From: Dasypus novemcinctus
Lineage: Eukaryota; Chordata; Mammalia; Cingulata; Dasypodidae
Assembly: GCF_030445035.2 (NCBI RefSeq)
Contig: NC_080682.1
Span: 31,478,770 to 31,542,769, forward strand
Length of the DNA stretch: 64,000 nt
Direction of reading: 5' to 3'
The translations under genes were made by a program, and so were the position numbers. The notes under the pieces are model-generated. The model saw only the letters and a list, made by a program, of their open reading frames with translations. It did no database searches and was not told the origin of the DNA. Numbering within the stretch: position 1 is the first letter of the stretch; each line of letters opens with the position of its first letter. Shown one piece after another: positions 13,201 to 26,236 of the stretch.

Positions 13201-14768
13201 TCATTTGAGATAATTGATATAAGAATCTTGACTGATTTTATATTTAGAAACATTGAATAAAAGTGGAAATGAAAAATAGGTAACTGGTAAGAAATTTTTA
13301 AAATGGTCCATTCTAAGAGAAATTTTCAGTTATTTAACTATAATTCACCATTGAGAAAATCTCATTGGACTTCTCTAAGTAGGTCCTTAAGCCTTACTAT
13401 CCAATGTTGTTTAGCAGTTAACTGTTATCAAGTAATATAGAATAATTAAAGATAGTTCATCGACCTATCCTTTCCCTTTTACAACTGATACTGATTCTTT
13501 GTGAGATGGTATAATGTTAATTGTCACATACATTTATTTACATTAAATACTTTTATTTTAATGTAATTGTTTTATGGGTAAGTTTGTGAACTACTTCTTT
13601 ACAATATCACCTAATAGTCTAAGTCCATGATTCCCAATAAATTTGAGTCAGATCATGGTATCTTAGAAGTTTTTCAGAATCAGTAATGTATCCAATGTAG
13701 TAGACATTAGATGTCAGATATCCCAATTCTCACTGAAATTGGTGCTGCACCTCATTTGTGAGAGCAGAGCAAGATGGAGGAAGGCTTTCCAGGGTGCCGC
13801 TGTAAGAACGGCCAAGAGTTCTCAATTCAATAAAAAGTTTATGAAAGTTGATGTTACTAGATTACCAAGTCTATCTTCCTCAATATTTATGTAAATCTGT
13901 ATCTTACAGTTAAAAAACTATGTGGTCCAGAATTTTGATTCTAAACCGTTTTGAAATAATTGTGCTTCAATTTTACCTAAATGTACATTCTTTAAGTTAT
14001 GGTTCTCAATTATTCTCTAGATTGTGATAGGTGTTTAATCAATAACAGTCCTAAAAGTCCATCTAACATTCTGATGGAAGATTCTATTTTTATCACTGCT
14101 ATTTATGGAGTTAAAGGGAACCTTGAATACTCTCTTTTGAGAAGAAATATTATCACTAAAAGAAATAATAATTTTGACCATAGAGATAGTAAGGAAAACT
14201 TCTATGAAAGTTTTGCAGACATAAGTGATGGAAGAAGAAATTATTAGCCAAACACTTTATGTGTGGTTTAAATAGTGGTAACAAAGACAGAGGTAGAAAT
14301 GGTGAGGAGAGTAAACTCAACTGACCAGTTCTGAATATTGAGGTCATTCCTTAATAACATTAAATCTAATTTTCCTAATCAATACAATTGAGAATGTGTT
14401 ACATAATTCAGAAATATAAACAAAAGTATAGGATTTAATATGAAATATCCTTTTCATATATGGCTCAGGCCCACTGGTTATTTTCCTGTTCCTTTCTTTC
14501 TTCATTGAGCAGAATTTAGCAAATATTGAAATTTTCATGCACACATGTAAATTAAATCAAATGAAGAAATAAGCAACAACCTGAAAGAACACAACATAGA
14601 TTTAAAGAGGGTGACCATGTACACTTCAATTTTTATAATTAATGCGAAAAAAGTTATTCTGATGCTAAACTGCCTACTTAAGGTAGTTATTAATGGTAAT
14701 CCTTACCCTGATTTTTTCTTTCATTAGAAAATATGGTGAAAGTATTAATTTATATCTTGCATAGATTG

Positions 14769-14804
14769 CTTGCCCTTTTGTGTGTGCTATAGCAAAAGGG
14801 CAAG
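14769..14804. repeat. Perfect 12-bp inverted repeat (hairpin)
   Basis: Arms 14769-14780 (cttgcccttttg) and 14793-14804 (caaaagggcaag) are exact reverse complements separated by a 12-base loop (14781-14792). The bases just outside do not extend the stem beyond a possible G-T wobble. It is not inside any repeat I recognise. It is too short for a normal microRNA precursor. It could be a decayed palindromic element or chance. Confidence 0.6.
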
Positions 14805-16212
14805 TTTCCACCCTATACTCAAATTTTCTTCTACTGTTATCAGAATGTACCATGTTATAAACTTACCCTAGATGACACAGAGGAGTATTTTTGTTCATTT
14901 GTTTAGGATGCCAGGTTGTCTGAATGGTAGTAAATTCTTCTTTGTTGTTGCTAAATATCAAATGGGCTATTCTTTGATAGGAATATGGAAGAAAACACTT
15001 AACCAGAATGGGACTCAATGAAATTCACAGCCAACAATCAAAATTTCATTACTTTAACTCTACTCTTTTCAACTAGAATACTTTTTGTAAATATTATGCA
15101 ATTAAAACTACAGTGTGCTAAAACATTTTATATTAATCAATTTATCTTATGCTGCAAGAAAATGAAATTAGATGGTAAAGTGTAAATAGAATATAACTAT
15201 GCTAACACATGGTTAGTGGGGCTTTCTCCAAACCAGGGTGGCATATGTAATTCCTGACCATCAATTCTGAGTTGAGTTCACATTAGTTCTAGGTTGTAAC
15301 AGGAAGAATCCCCCCTGAGATACTCACTCTGGTAATTCTTCTCCAATATGCAAATCTGAAGAAAATGTAAAGAAATATAAATCACAAATTTAAGTGCACA
15401 TATGCCAATTATGAAAATATTTGAGTATCAAAATATCTTTTAACTTTCTACAGATATTCAGATGGAGTGCACTCTATATATCCCATAAACATATCAGGGA
15501 TGCAAGGAAAACTGGATCTTTATTTCATAAAAAGTAAGTTGGGGCTTTTAAATGCAGATTTAACATCTGCTCATTAGCTCCAAATAAAAATAATCGGAAC
15601 TGATTTTGAAATTATTGTCAAAGCTATCACAAGTATTTAAGTCTTAAGAGTCATCTGTTTTATGCCTGTGCCTGAAGAAATTTGATTGGAGGAACAGAAC
15701 ATGAACTTATATGACAATGCAAAAATTAATAGGTTTGAAAGCTCTTACAAAGTATATACCCTGAGGCAAACTAATCATATCCTTGTCAAATGTTCCTAAA
15801 CCATTTTCCATGGTAATTTCCCTTGTGCCTCTGGGCTTTTACTTTATATCTTTGATTTGGCCTGGCTCAGGCAGTTTCTTTGGAGCCCCAAAATGCTATC
15901 ATCAGACACATAGTTCAGGAAATTCTGAAGGCTGTGTGCTTGTCTAAATTTCTGAAGAATAGGAGGAAATACAATGTAGACTGGAGTGTCTTCAGGTTAG
16001 CTGCCAGGAAAATCTGAGATGAGGAATAACAAATAATACCAAAGATAGTCAATGGAGTCCAAATATTGATCATTATCAAGAGTAATATAGATGAGTAGAA
16101 GGAGATAGATCAATAAAATCAGTGACCTGCAAGGTCATGACTGAAATTAGGTTAAAATTATCTATTCCCAGGGACTAACATTGCTGGAATAGATGGTTGA
16201 GGAATGGGAGGC

Positions 16213-16266
16213 AAGAGGAAAGAAAAGAAAAGAAAAGAAAAGTAATGAAAAGAAAAGAAAAGAGAA
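16213..16266. repeat. (GAAAA)n purine-rich microsatellite
   Basis: About ten copies of an aaaag/gaaaa unit occur, with one interruption ('taatg') near 16243. The Lys/Glu-rich frame across it is a by-product of the repeat. Confidence 0.8.
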
Positions 16267-17032
16267 CAAACATTTTTCCCATATGCATCTCAGATCTAAA
16301 AGCTGTATCATTGAGAACATAATCAAATGTACATCTGAAGCTCAATTAGCACTTACCTCTCTTTCATCACAAATTCATTTATTAAAATTTCTCTCAGACA
16401 CTTAAAAACTTTAGGAAATCAATATTTTACAGTAACAATCTGTATCACATAAACCTTTTAGAAAAAATAATTAAAATAACAATAAATGGAGAGAATATTG
16501 GGCAATTTTAGTTCATCATATCAATTACCCTCACAATAATGCAAATTATATATTAAGTACTATAAACTCTATTATTCAGATAAGGACACTAGACATTTCT
16601 GGAAGTTAAAATCCAGCTCAAATAATTAGCGAGCAGTAGATCAGAAATCTGTGAATTTATTTAAGTGAAAGGATTGGTTATTTCTAAGTTCAGTTCTTCC
16701 TTCCAGGCTTTAAAAGTGAAGGAAACCTGAGTTAATGAAGGATTTTTTTTTGTCACTTGAGAATGAAGGACCTAAGAACCCAGTGTTTGATACTTAACTT
16801 CACCCTAATGTCTATAGCAGACCACTCTTTCCTCAAGCTCACCAGTGTTAATACACAGAAGGAAATAGCTTATTGTACTATCTCCCCTGCTATGGAAATA
16901 CACATCTGGATTCTCACTGCAGTCAGGTTCCTCATATGCAATGTGGAACATTACCAGTTCAATCCTGAATATATGTCTGGTTATTGCAACTTGTTTTGCT
17001 GTAAAAGTTTTAGTTCTGATGAGATGGATTCT

Positions 17033-17033
17033 T

Positions 17034-17107
<74 letters not shown>

Positions 17108-17126
17108 CATCTATCTATCTATCTAA
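17033..17126. repeat. (TCTA)n tetranucleotide microsatellite, about 23 units
   Basis: An almost pure TCTA array with a single TCCA variant near 17105. It should be length-polymorphic in populations. The frames rich in Ser-Ile-Tyr-Leu through it are artefacts of the repeat. Confidence 0.95.
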
Positions 17127-17199
17127 TTTAAATTATATATATATTTCATTATATAATATTCAAAAACATGCTTTTGGAATCATCCTTAAGGACTTTTTG

Positions 17200-18650
17200 T
17201 ATAATCCAAGTTCAGAAAAATTGTTTCTCGTTATTCTGAACACTGTGTAGTTCTACATTTATATAGTGTTCTAAAATTCACTTTGAAATAATTTTGAATG
17301 ATGTGTAAGATATAGCTGAAGGTTTATTTTTACGGTACATATGGATATCCAAGTGATCCATCATTATTTAATTGCTCCACTGAATTGCCAAGAGAACTTT
17401 GCTGAGATTTAGTTGATCACACATGTACAGGTCTACTAATATACTTTCTGGTATGTTTTGAGTGCTTGTCTATCTTTATGAAAGCACTATACTTGGTTTT
17501 GATCACTGTACTTTTATAAATACATTAATGCCATATAGTGTAACTTCTCCAAATTTTTTTCTTTTTAGAAAGTCTGGGAGCTTATCTAGATCCATTTTAT
17601 TTACATATAAATGTTAAAATAAGTTACCAAATTTATAATTTTTCCCAGTTTAGAAATTGTTTGGGATTGCATTGGCATAGAGATTAATTTAGGGTAAATT
17701 GAAATCTTAATAACATTAAGGCATCCAAACATGTGCAAAATATTTCTTAAGGTTTTTCCATTCTCTCAACATAATTATAGTTGGCAATGCTCATGTTTTG
17801 CAACATTGTATGTCACAATTATCCACAAGTATTTACTATTTTAAAGCTATTTTAAATGGCTGTTTTGGTTGAATTATGATTCCCCTCAAATTATGTTCAA
17901 CTCTTCCCTTTTCCAGTGAAAGTGGCCTTTTTTTGGAAATAGGGTCTTTGAAGATGTATTAGTTACGATAAGATGAACTGGTTTAGATCAGGTTGAATAG
18001 AATGTGACCTTCTTATAAGAGGGAAATTTGAACACAGAATCTGAATTGGAAAAGAATGCTATGTGAAAATGGAGGCAGAGATTGGCAAGATGCATGTACA
18101 AGCCAGGGTTCACCAAAGATTTCCAGGAACCCACGAAAGCTAGAGGACTAATTACAGATTTCTGAGAGAGCATGGCCCCAGTGACAAATTGTTTTTGACT
18201 TCTAGTCTCCGCCATGTTAGACAATAAATTTCTGCTCTTCAAAGCAACCTACTTTGTGGTTCTTTGTTATGATATAAAAATTCAATTATTGATTGTTATT
18301 AGCACAAAATTAAAATAGAGTTTTGTATATTGAACTAATCCTGAAGCCATGCTAAACTCACTAATATAAAAAAGGCACCTATATTTGATAAGAAGTAACT
18401 TTGTATTTTGGATATTAGGTTTCATGCTGGTAAGATTTAAGACAAAAAATTCTATGTTTTTGAAAGAAATAGGGCCAATGAGATTATCCATTGCTTTTTT
18501 TTTAACTTTGTTACCTGTATCATTCAAAGTGTGTTTTCCATTCTATTTGAATTGTTGAATTTACTAGACTTGATAAATTCATAATTTTTCCTTAGAATCA
18601 GTTAAAAATCAATTGGCCTATAGATTTATCACCACTAAGATTAAAAAATA
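17200..18650 (-). mobile_element. Old L1 (ORF2 region), split by an MLT1-type LTR
   Basis: Minus-strand L1 ORF2 wording lies either side of 17861-18274, for example 'gatcactgtacttttataa' near 17501 and 'tttgtatattgaactaat' near 18321. It is heavily decayed, with no open frame. The LTR interrupts it, so the L1 is the older of the two. After the SINE at 18651-19023 a short plus-strand L1-like stretch follows to about 19200, suggesting a 5' inversion of this L1. Confidence 0.62.
17861..18274 (+). mobile_element. MLT1-type solo LTR (ERVL-MaLR)
   Basis: The sequence follows the MLT1 consensus order I know. It starts 'tgttttggttgaattatgat', then 'tttggaaatagggtctttg' near 17931 and 'cttataagagggaaatttg' near 18013. 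It continues with 'ggaggcagagattgg' near 18070, 'tgacttctagtctcc' near 18196 and 'aataaatttctgctctt' near 18223, ending near 'tttgtggttctttgttat' at 18270. It is a solo LTR with no internal region or second LTR. The AATAAA at 18223-18228 fits the LTR polyadenylation signal. It is an ancient, inactive eutherian family. Confidence 0.85.
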
Positions 18651-19023
18651 AGGAAGTGGATGTGCCTCAAGCAGTTGGGTGCCCATCCACCACATGGAAG
18701 GTTCCGTATTTGTTTCCAGGTGCCTCCTAAAGAAGATGAGCAAGACAGCAAGCTGGTGTGACAGGATGGCATGGTGAGCTGATGCAACAAGGTGACACAA
18801 TGAGGTGATACAACTAGGAGATACAGTGAGGAAAGGCAATAAAAGACCCAACAAGCAGGGATCGGAGATTGCTCAAGCAATTGGGTGCCTCACTCCCACA
18901 TGGGAGCTCCCAGGTTTGTTTCCTGGTGCCTCCTAAAAAAATACAAGCAGACATAGAGAGCAAACAATAAGCACAAACATGGGGAGAAGGGAGAGAAATA
19001 AATAAAATAAATCTTTTAAAAAA
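18651..19023 (+). mobile_element. Dimeric tRNA-derived SINE with target duplication
   Basis: Same two-headed layout as 1676-2092: a first head near 18656 ('ggatgtgcctcaagcag') and a second near 18867 ('attgctcaagcaattggg'). Each is followed by 'ggtgcctcctaaa', and an A-rich 'aaataaataaaataaat' tail closes the element. 'aaaaaataagga' occurs at both 18643-18654 and 19019-19030, a likely target-site duplication that overlaps the tail. The insertion lies in the old minus-strand L1. It has no coding capacity. Confidence 0.78.
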
Positions 19024-19030
19024 ATAAGGA

Positions 19031-20480
19031 TGTGTGTTAATTAATGTTATAAGTATCTTAAATATCACAACTTAGGTAAATAAAAACAAATTAAATACAA
19101 ACTATATTGAGATAAGTATATAATAAAAATAAGGAAAGGAAAAAATGACTTAAAATTAACATTCATTCCAGAAAGGTGCTTTGACAGTGGACATTCAAAC
19201 TGAAGCCAATTTTTCCAGTTTGCTTTCACAAACATTTTATAATGATATGGGAGTTACACTTCCTTCAAATAACTTAATATTTAATAATGTCACCTTATCA
19301 GAATGAATTGGAAATTCACTATTCTCACTTCTTATTGCTAATCTCCATTTGCAATAATCTGGTTACATCATTTATTGTTCACATATTCTGCCTTTTTCTT
19401 TCTTAGCATTAGTTTTACAGTGCCAACCTCTAGAAAGCATCCTGCTACTGCAGTGCAATTCATACTTAAATGACGTTAAAATTTGGGGGAACTTTTCAAT
19501 GTTTTCTAAAATTTTGCTCTTTATTGAATGTCCTAAAGCAACAAAGAGCTTTTTAGTAGCCAAGAGTATATTTTTTACCTGAGACAATCTGCATTTCTTT
19601 TATAAATCTAAGGCTATACTTTATAGACTTTATGATAACTTTTATGTTTTTACTCAACTGCTATGAATTGCAACAGTGATTTCATATATTTTTTTATCAA
19701 ACATGTATCTTGTTAATTTTATGTTTTGTTACCTACGCTTTGCAGGATCATAGGAAGAGATGGAGTTTTTTCCTTTAAAAAGGCTTGAAACTGAAAGTTG
19801 CAAACTGTAAAACAATAAACATCCAGTACTGAAGGATGATATGATGAGGAATTAAATATTTCTGTGAATGTCTATAAATTATATATATCAGTTGAATGTT
19901 GTCAAAGATATGTAAATCAGCATATTTATATAAAACTTAATTTTAATTTATAAGATCTTATGTCAGATGATAAAGATTCATTGATATTACACAAGAAGTT
20001 TTGGAACATTCTATTTTCAAAACAATGTTTATAGGTGGACATAGGTTTTCACTCACTTTGGGCTTTATATTTTTGGAGTCTTTATGGGAAAATAGAATTT
20101 TTTTCCACTCTAGTGTCTGTTGCTATGTGTTTTCACCCTGAGTTTATTTTTTGTTTAATAGTTGCACCAATGAATTGTTTTGAAATTGAATTTGATGTTT
20201 TCAAACCAAGGATTGTGATTTTAGATTAGAATTACATATTAGAAACATTAAGGCAACATTTTCTGATAAGCTTACTTTGAGTATATATTCTCTGACCTCT
20301 GGATCTTAAATATATGTTAATAGTTTTGGAAGAAAGTAATAAAGAAAAATTAAATAATTTCAAAATGTTTCTTGGTCATTGATTCTTTTAGTGTCTCACA
20401 TGTTAATTAGAATAATTGGAATCATTTTATTTTTCAACTTAACTTCCTTAGGAAGTTTGTATTTTGAAAATTTTTATTGT
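19031..20480. other. AT-rich non-coding DNA
   Basis: About 19031-19200 resembles decayed plus-strand L1 ORF2. The remainder is not recognised. A 71-codon minus frame at 19372-19587 has no family resemblance I can name, and I do not call it a gene. Confidence 0.45.
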
Positions 20481-22188
20481 CTCTTTTTTTAAAGATACGT
20501 AGATCACACAAAATGTTACATTAAAAAATACGAGAGGTTCCCATATACCCCATTCTCTACTCCCCCCCCCCCCGCACTCCTACCACATCAATAAGCTCTT
20601 TCATCAGTGTGGCACATTCATTATGTTGGTGAATACATTTTGGAGCACTGTTACACTGCATGGGTTATAGTTTACATTGTAGTTTACTCTTTTCCCCAGT
20701 CCATTCAGTGGGTTATGGCAGATACATAATGCCCTGCATCTGTCCCTACAATATTATTCAGGATAACTTCAAGGACCAAAAAATGCCCCCATATCACATC
20801 TCTTCTTCCCTCTCCCTGCCCTCAGCAACTACCATGGCCACTGTCTTCATATCAGTGATACAATTTCTTCCATTGATAGCCACAACTGCTCTATAGTAGA
20901 ATAACAGTAAGTCCATTGAAATCCACATTTTATTCCTCCATTCTGCAGACCCTGAGATGGTGATGTCCACACCACCTCTTAAATAGAGAGGGTCCTATAA
21001 GGCTGAGATCCTATATGGCTGAGATCCTATATGGCTTAGATCCTATATGACTGATGGTTGCAATTCTCCTGCTTGTAGTTATAGACTGTCTTGGTTCCCT
21101 GGTGTGGTGCTTGACCATCCTCACCTCCTTGTTAGCTGACTAGGGTAAATCCAAATAACTGGAGAGTAGGTGTTAACTATGCTGAGGCTCAGGGCCCAGC
21201 TAACACATGGCCAGTCCAGAGCTTCAAGTCTCCTGAGCATACACCAACCCCAGTGCCAACCACAGGTTCAATAAAAGTGACAGAAGAAGCATGTGTAGAA
21301 AGGTTACATCTGAGTCCAACTCCATCACACTCAGGGACACAAATTCTGAAGTAAGGCCCACTAGCAAAATACTGAACTCGAGAGGCATCTGTCATGACCG
21401 TAGGACCTGAATGTCTCCATAGCCCTCAGGAGCAATGTACCTGGAGTTGTATCTACTTTGGCCATCTCTGAGATCCTGCTGAGATGTGCATAAGTGTGAC
21501 TCCTCTAATGACCTTCCTACTCATTTTGAAGTCTCTTAGCCATATAAATTCATTTGTTTTTACCATTTCCCCCTTTTATTCAAGGTCTTTTTCTAGTTGC
21601 ATCATCAGCTGGTAATTGGTAGTAATCCCTCAGTCCCAGAGATGCTCATCCCTGGGAGTTATGTCCCACGTGTGTTGGGGGGAGTAATACATTTGCATGC
21701 TGAGTTTGGCTTAGATTGTTCCACATTTGAGCAACATGGAGGTTCTCAGGTGTTAACTTTTAGGCATGCTGCAGCTCTAGGCCAAGTTGAAATTTCAAAC
21801 CTACAGACTTATAAGCATAGTCATCAGTTCAAGGGCCCATCATTTTACCATCCTTTTGACTTTGTACTGGGAGATTGTTGTCATTCTGTTGGGGGAATGT
21901 GACAGAGCTCTCCCAGATGGGAACTCAGCACTACTGGTAGAATTCACCTATGAAGCCATCTGGTCCAGGGCTCTTCTTATTTGGGAGTTTTTAAATGACT
22001 GATTCTCTCTCTTTACTTGTGATTGGTTTGTTGAGATCATCAATATCTTCTTTCATCAATGAAGGCTGCTTATGTGTTTCTGGGAATTTGTCCATTTCCT
22101 GTAAATTGTTCTTCTTGATGGCATATAGTTTTTCCAAGTTTCTTTTCAGGATAGACTTCATTTCTGTGGGGTCAGTTTTGTTATCCCA

Positions 22189-22636
22189 TGTACTAGTTAG
22201 GGTTCTCTAGGGAAACAGAATCAATAAGAGATATCTGTCAATAGTATGTGATTCTATAAGAGTCTCATGCAGCCATGGAGTTGCACAAATCCAGGTTCTG
22301 CAGACAGGCTACAATCAGGGGTTCTAATGAAAGTCCAATGAAGGTTCTTAACAAGTTCTGGGAAATGTTGGCTGTCTAAAGACAAGCTGGGAAATTCTCA
22401 CTCAATGCAGGAATCACTTCCCCTTTTAAGGCATTTGAATGATTGGCTAACATGTCACTCATTGCTGATGGCAATCTCCCTGATTGATGTAATTGTAATT
22501 AGCTATCCATGATTTAACACAGCAGTGAATTTAAGTCAATAAATGCCTTTATACTACAGTTAGCCTAGTGATTGCTTGACCAAACAATTGGGCACAATTA
22601 CCTGGCCTAGTTGACACAAATAATCTAACCATCACA
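22189..22636 (-). mobile_element. Solo LTR, MaLR/ERVL-like, with 5-bp target duplication
   Basis: The 448-bp element is bounded by TG...CA: on minus it begins 'tgtgatggttagatt' and on plus it begins 'tgtactagttagggttctct'. The flanks are 'tccca' (22184-22188) and 'tcccc' (22637-22641). Removing the element and one flank restores continuous L1 ORF2 sequence, as seen in the young L1 near 37110-37130. Five-base duplications and TG/CA ends fit ERVL-class LTRs. No internal region is left. The family name is from pattern memory only. Confidence 0.72.
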
Positions 22637-25600
22637 TCCCCTTTCTCATTTCTTATTTTGTGTATTTGCATCTTCTTTCTTTTATTCTTTGTTAGTCTAG
22701 CTAAGGATTTATCAATTTTATTCATCTTCTCAAAGACCAACTCTTTGTTTTATTTTTTCTAGTGCTTTCTTATTTTCTATTTTATTTAGTTCAGCTCTGA
22801 TCTGTTATTTCTTTCTTTCTTATTCCTTTGGGGTTAGTTTATTGTTCTGTTTTGTTTTTTACTAATTCCTCCAAGTGTGCAGTTAGATCTTTGATTTTAG
22901 CTCTTTCTTCTTATTTGATGTATGAATTTATGGCTATGAATTTCCCTCTCAGTACAGTTTTTGCTGCATACCATAAGCTTTGATATGATGTTTTGTCATT
23001 TTCATTGGTTTCAAGGTAGCTTTTGATTTCTTTTAATATTTTCTCCTTGATCCACTGTTTGCCTAAGAGTGTGTTGCTTGATTTCCATATCATTGGACTT
23101 AAGCTGGTTCTCTGTCCCTTGCAAATTTTCAGCTTCATTCCACTGTGGTCAGAGAAGTTATTTTGTATTTTAATCTTTCTGAATTCATTGAGACTTTCTC
23201 TGTGGCCTAGCATGTGGTCTGTCTTGGAGAATGATCCATGTGCACTTGAGAAGAATGTATATTCTGCAGTATTTGGGTATAATATTCTGTTAATGTCTAT
23301 TAGGTCCAGATCCTCATATATATAATTCAAAGTCTTTGTTTCTTTATTGATTCTCTGTTGAGATGTTCTGTCTAATGGTGATAAAGATGTATTAAATTCA
23401 CCCACTATAACTCTATAGGCATCTTCACTTAGTTTTTCCCATATTTGCCTCATGTATTTGGAGGTGCCCAGATTAGGTGCATAAATGTTTATGATTTTTC
23501 TCTCTTCTTGAAAGATTACCACTTTTTTACTAATATATAGTATGCATCTTTGTCTCTCACAATAGTTTTGCATTTAAATCTATTTTCTCCAGTATTAGTA
23601 TAGTTAATCCTGTCCCTTTTTGTTATTGTTTGTTTTGTAGGATTGTTTTTTCACTGTTCACTTTCAATCTCCTTGAATCCCTGGGTCTAAGATGGGTTTC
23701 TTGTAGACAGAATATAGATGGATCATATTTCCTTATTCATTCCGCCAATCTGTATCTCTTGACTAGTGAATTTAATCCATTAACATTCAGTGTTATTACT
23801 CTCTAGGAATTACTTACATTAGCCATATTTTATTTGGATTTGTGTATGTCATGTAGTTTTTATTTCTCTTTTTGTCTTTTTAGTTTTGCTTGCATTCCCC
23901 TCCAACTCTGCCTCTCCTTTTTTTTTTTTTTTTTTTCTTGCCTCCTGCAAAACTCCCTTTAGTATTTCTTGAGGGGCAGGTTTCTTACTTGCATACTCTC
24001 TTGGCTTCTGTTTATCTCTAAATATTTTGAGCTCTCCATCATTTTTGAATACCAGCTTTGCTGGATAGAATATTCTTGACTGGAATTTTTTTTCTTTTAG
24101 TACCTCGACTATATCATACCACTGCCTTCTTGTCTCCATGGTTTCAGATAAGAAATCAGCACTTAATCTTATTGAGCTTCCTTTGTGTGCAATGGTTCTC
24201 TTTTCTTTTGCTGCCTTCAGTATTTTCTCTTTGTTTTGAGCATTGGGTAATTTGACAAGTGTATGTCTTGGGGTAGGCCTGTTAGGGTTTATGCTGTTTT
24301 GGGTGTGTTGCCCTTCCTGGACATATACATACATCTCCCTCAATAGGTTTGAGAAGTTTTCAGCCATTATTTTGTCCAACACCCTTTCTGTCTCCTCTCC
24401 CTTCTCTTCTCCTTCTGGGATGTCTATAATGTGCATATTTGCATGTTTTGTGTTGTCATTCAAATCCCTAAGTCCCTGATGGATTTTTTCTATCATTTTA
24501 CCTATCAATTCTACTATCTGATTTCAGATGTACTATTCTCAACATCAGTAATTATTTCCTCTGCCTCTTGCTGTGAGTATATTTTTGATTTCTTGGATTG
24601 TGCCATTCACCACCATCATATCTGTTATCTTTTTGCATATGTTTACAATTTCCTCTATATGCACTCCAAGTGTGTTCTTAACAACCTTAATCTCTTCCTT
24701 CACTTCATTAATTGGCCCATGATATTTGTTTGGAGAGCTTTCATTAGTTGTTCGATATTCTGCTCCTCTTCCTGCCTTTAGTTTCTTCATTGAATTGGAC
24801 CTTGTGTTCCTGATTATTGATAAGTTTTGTGAGATTTTGTTGCTGTCTGGTCACTTTATCTTGATGGGTTTGTTCAGCAGATTAGTTTTCTGTCTAGTCT
24901 CAGGTTTTATTTAGGTGCTCTTTGTGTGTGTGTGTGTGTTTTCTTCTTTTTGACATTTTTTCTTCTTATTCTATTTCCTTGTTGTCTACATTCCCTCAAA
25001 GCAAAAGGTTAGGGCCAGGGAAAGCAAAAGAGGTAAGAAAAGAAAAAGTGCAATAGTAGTATTGGCAGTAATTGTTAGCAGAGGACCATATATGACCTAG
25101 GAGAATGAATATTAAACACCTGTAAGCTGTGTAGAGTTATAGGATTAAAAAAGAGAAGTACCTGCAATGAGATAGGAAACTGAATATGGAGAAGAATATA
25201 GTATGAATTAAAATTCCAGTGTGATCTCGAGACAGGGAAAGAGAAAAGAAAGGAAAATAGCATAATGAGTGAATAAAAATCAGAAAACAGAATAGAGGTT
25301 TTAGAAATTAAAAGCCAGAAAAGTTGGGGCTTAACAAAGAGAAGTGGAATGTAAGAGCAACAAATGATGATGGAAGATAGAAGGATGTAAAGGAAAGGAG
25401 ATAGCTTTGGTAGCCAAAATCAGAACACAGAGAAAAGAGGACATTGGGGGTGATGAAGCACAGCAAACAAGAAACACTGCCAGCAGTTCCTAATAGAACA
25501 AAAAAAATTAAAAAATGGGGGTGGGATAAATAGTATGGACAGACAAGAAAATAAACAGATAAATAGACAAACAAATAGACAAGTCCTCAAGCAAGGAAGC

Positions 25601-26095
25601 TTCTTTGCAATTGAATAAACTGATTAGGAATCTGTCCTTCCCCCTTTCTCCCTTCCTCACTTACATTTCTCCCAAGGAAATAGGAAGCCCATGTGAGACC
25701 TCCCCTAGAAAATTCAAATGGGGCCTTGGTGAACTAATTCACCACGGAAAATAATGACTCTGTCTCTTTGAGAGAGAGCACCCACGCCTTGCTGGGAACC
25801 TTAAATATGCTATTGGAAGCCTACCAAGCACTTCCTACTGTTTTCCTTCCTTAGGTATGTTGCACAGGACTAGTTAATTGCCTGACTTCACCTTCTCCCA
25901 GGCCAATATTCAATATCCCAGAGCATTTAGGTAAATCAGGCTGCCTCAGTAGATATGCCTCCCCCTCTTCCTAGTTTCTCCTCAAGTCAGCTGGTATTCT
26001 CCTCAAAGCTCAAAGGGAGGGCAGACAATTGAACCCACACTACTCTGGCCCCTCTGCACCCTTCTCCAGAAACCTCACATTTTCAGAGTTTGTCT

Positions 26096-26236
26096 GAGAC
26101 TGGTGGGCTTGAGGAATGTTGGGGTTTGGAGAGCACTGGGTTTGGGAATGTGGGTTTAGGGAATGTGGGTTTGGGGAACATGGGGTTCAGGGAACACAGG
26201 TTTGGGGATCACAGGTTTTGGGGAATACAGGGTTCA
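26096..26236. repeat. About eight 15-17-bp G-rich tandem units in an L1 5' UTR
   Basis: The repeated wording is of the 'gggaatgtgggtttgg' type, with variants 'gaacatggggttcag' and 'gatcacaggttttgg'. It lies at the outer 5' end of the minus-strand L1 at 20481-26245, where mammalian L1 promoters often have tandem monomers. The plus strand is G-rich with many GGG/GGGG runs, so a G-quadruplex is possible there. Confidence 0.75.

Larger units (their letters stand above)
10291..17032. other. Long AT-rich non-coding stretch upstream of the OR
   Basis: No gene is supported. It should contain the OR's first intron, non-coding exon and promoter, but none of these is visible by eye. Small L1 3'-end scraps occur at about 11415-11475 (minus) and 11495-11520 (plus, 'tatgtatcaataaag'). 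A 66-codon basic frame at 12729-12929 and an 82-codon frame at 13999-14247 match nothing I recognise. The ATTTA-rich sequence around 11700-13900 has the look of a mammalian 3' UTR, so an old processed transcript is possible but unproven. The 12-bp hairpin at 14769-14804 is listed separately. Confidence 0.4.

Noticed and set aside
13999-14247. 82-codon frame upstream of the OR
   Set aside because: No recognisable domain or splice context; not distinguishable from chance.
16757-17131. Frames rich in Ser-Ile-Tyr-Leu
   Set aside because: They are translations of the (TCTA)n microsatellite.
2140-19200. Idea that 2140-7360 and 17200-19200 are a segmental duplication, since both have minus L1 followed by plus L1 pieces
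   Set aside because: The two L1s differ in wording and the inversion points do not align, so independent 5'-inverted old L1s explain them better.
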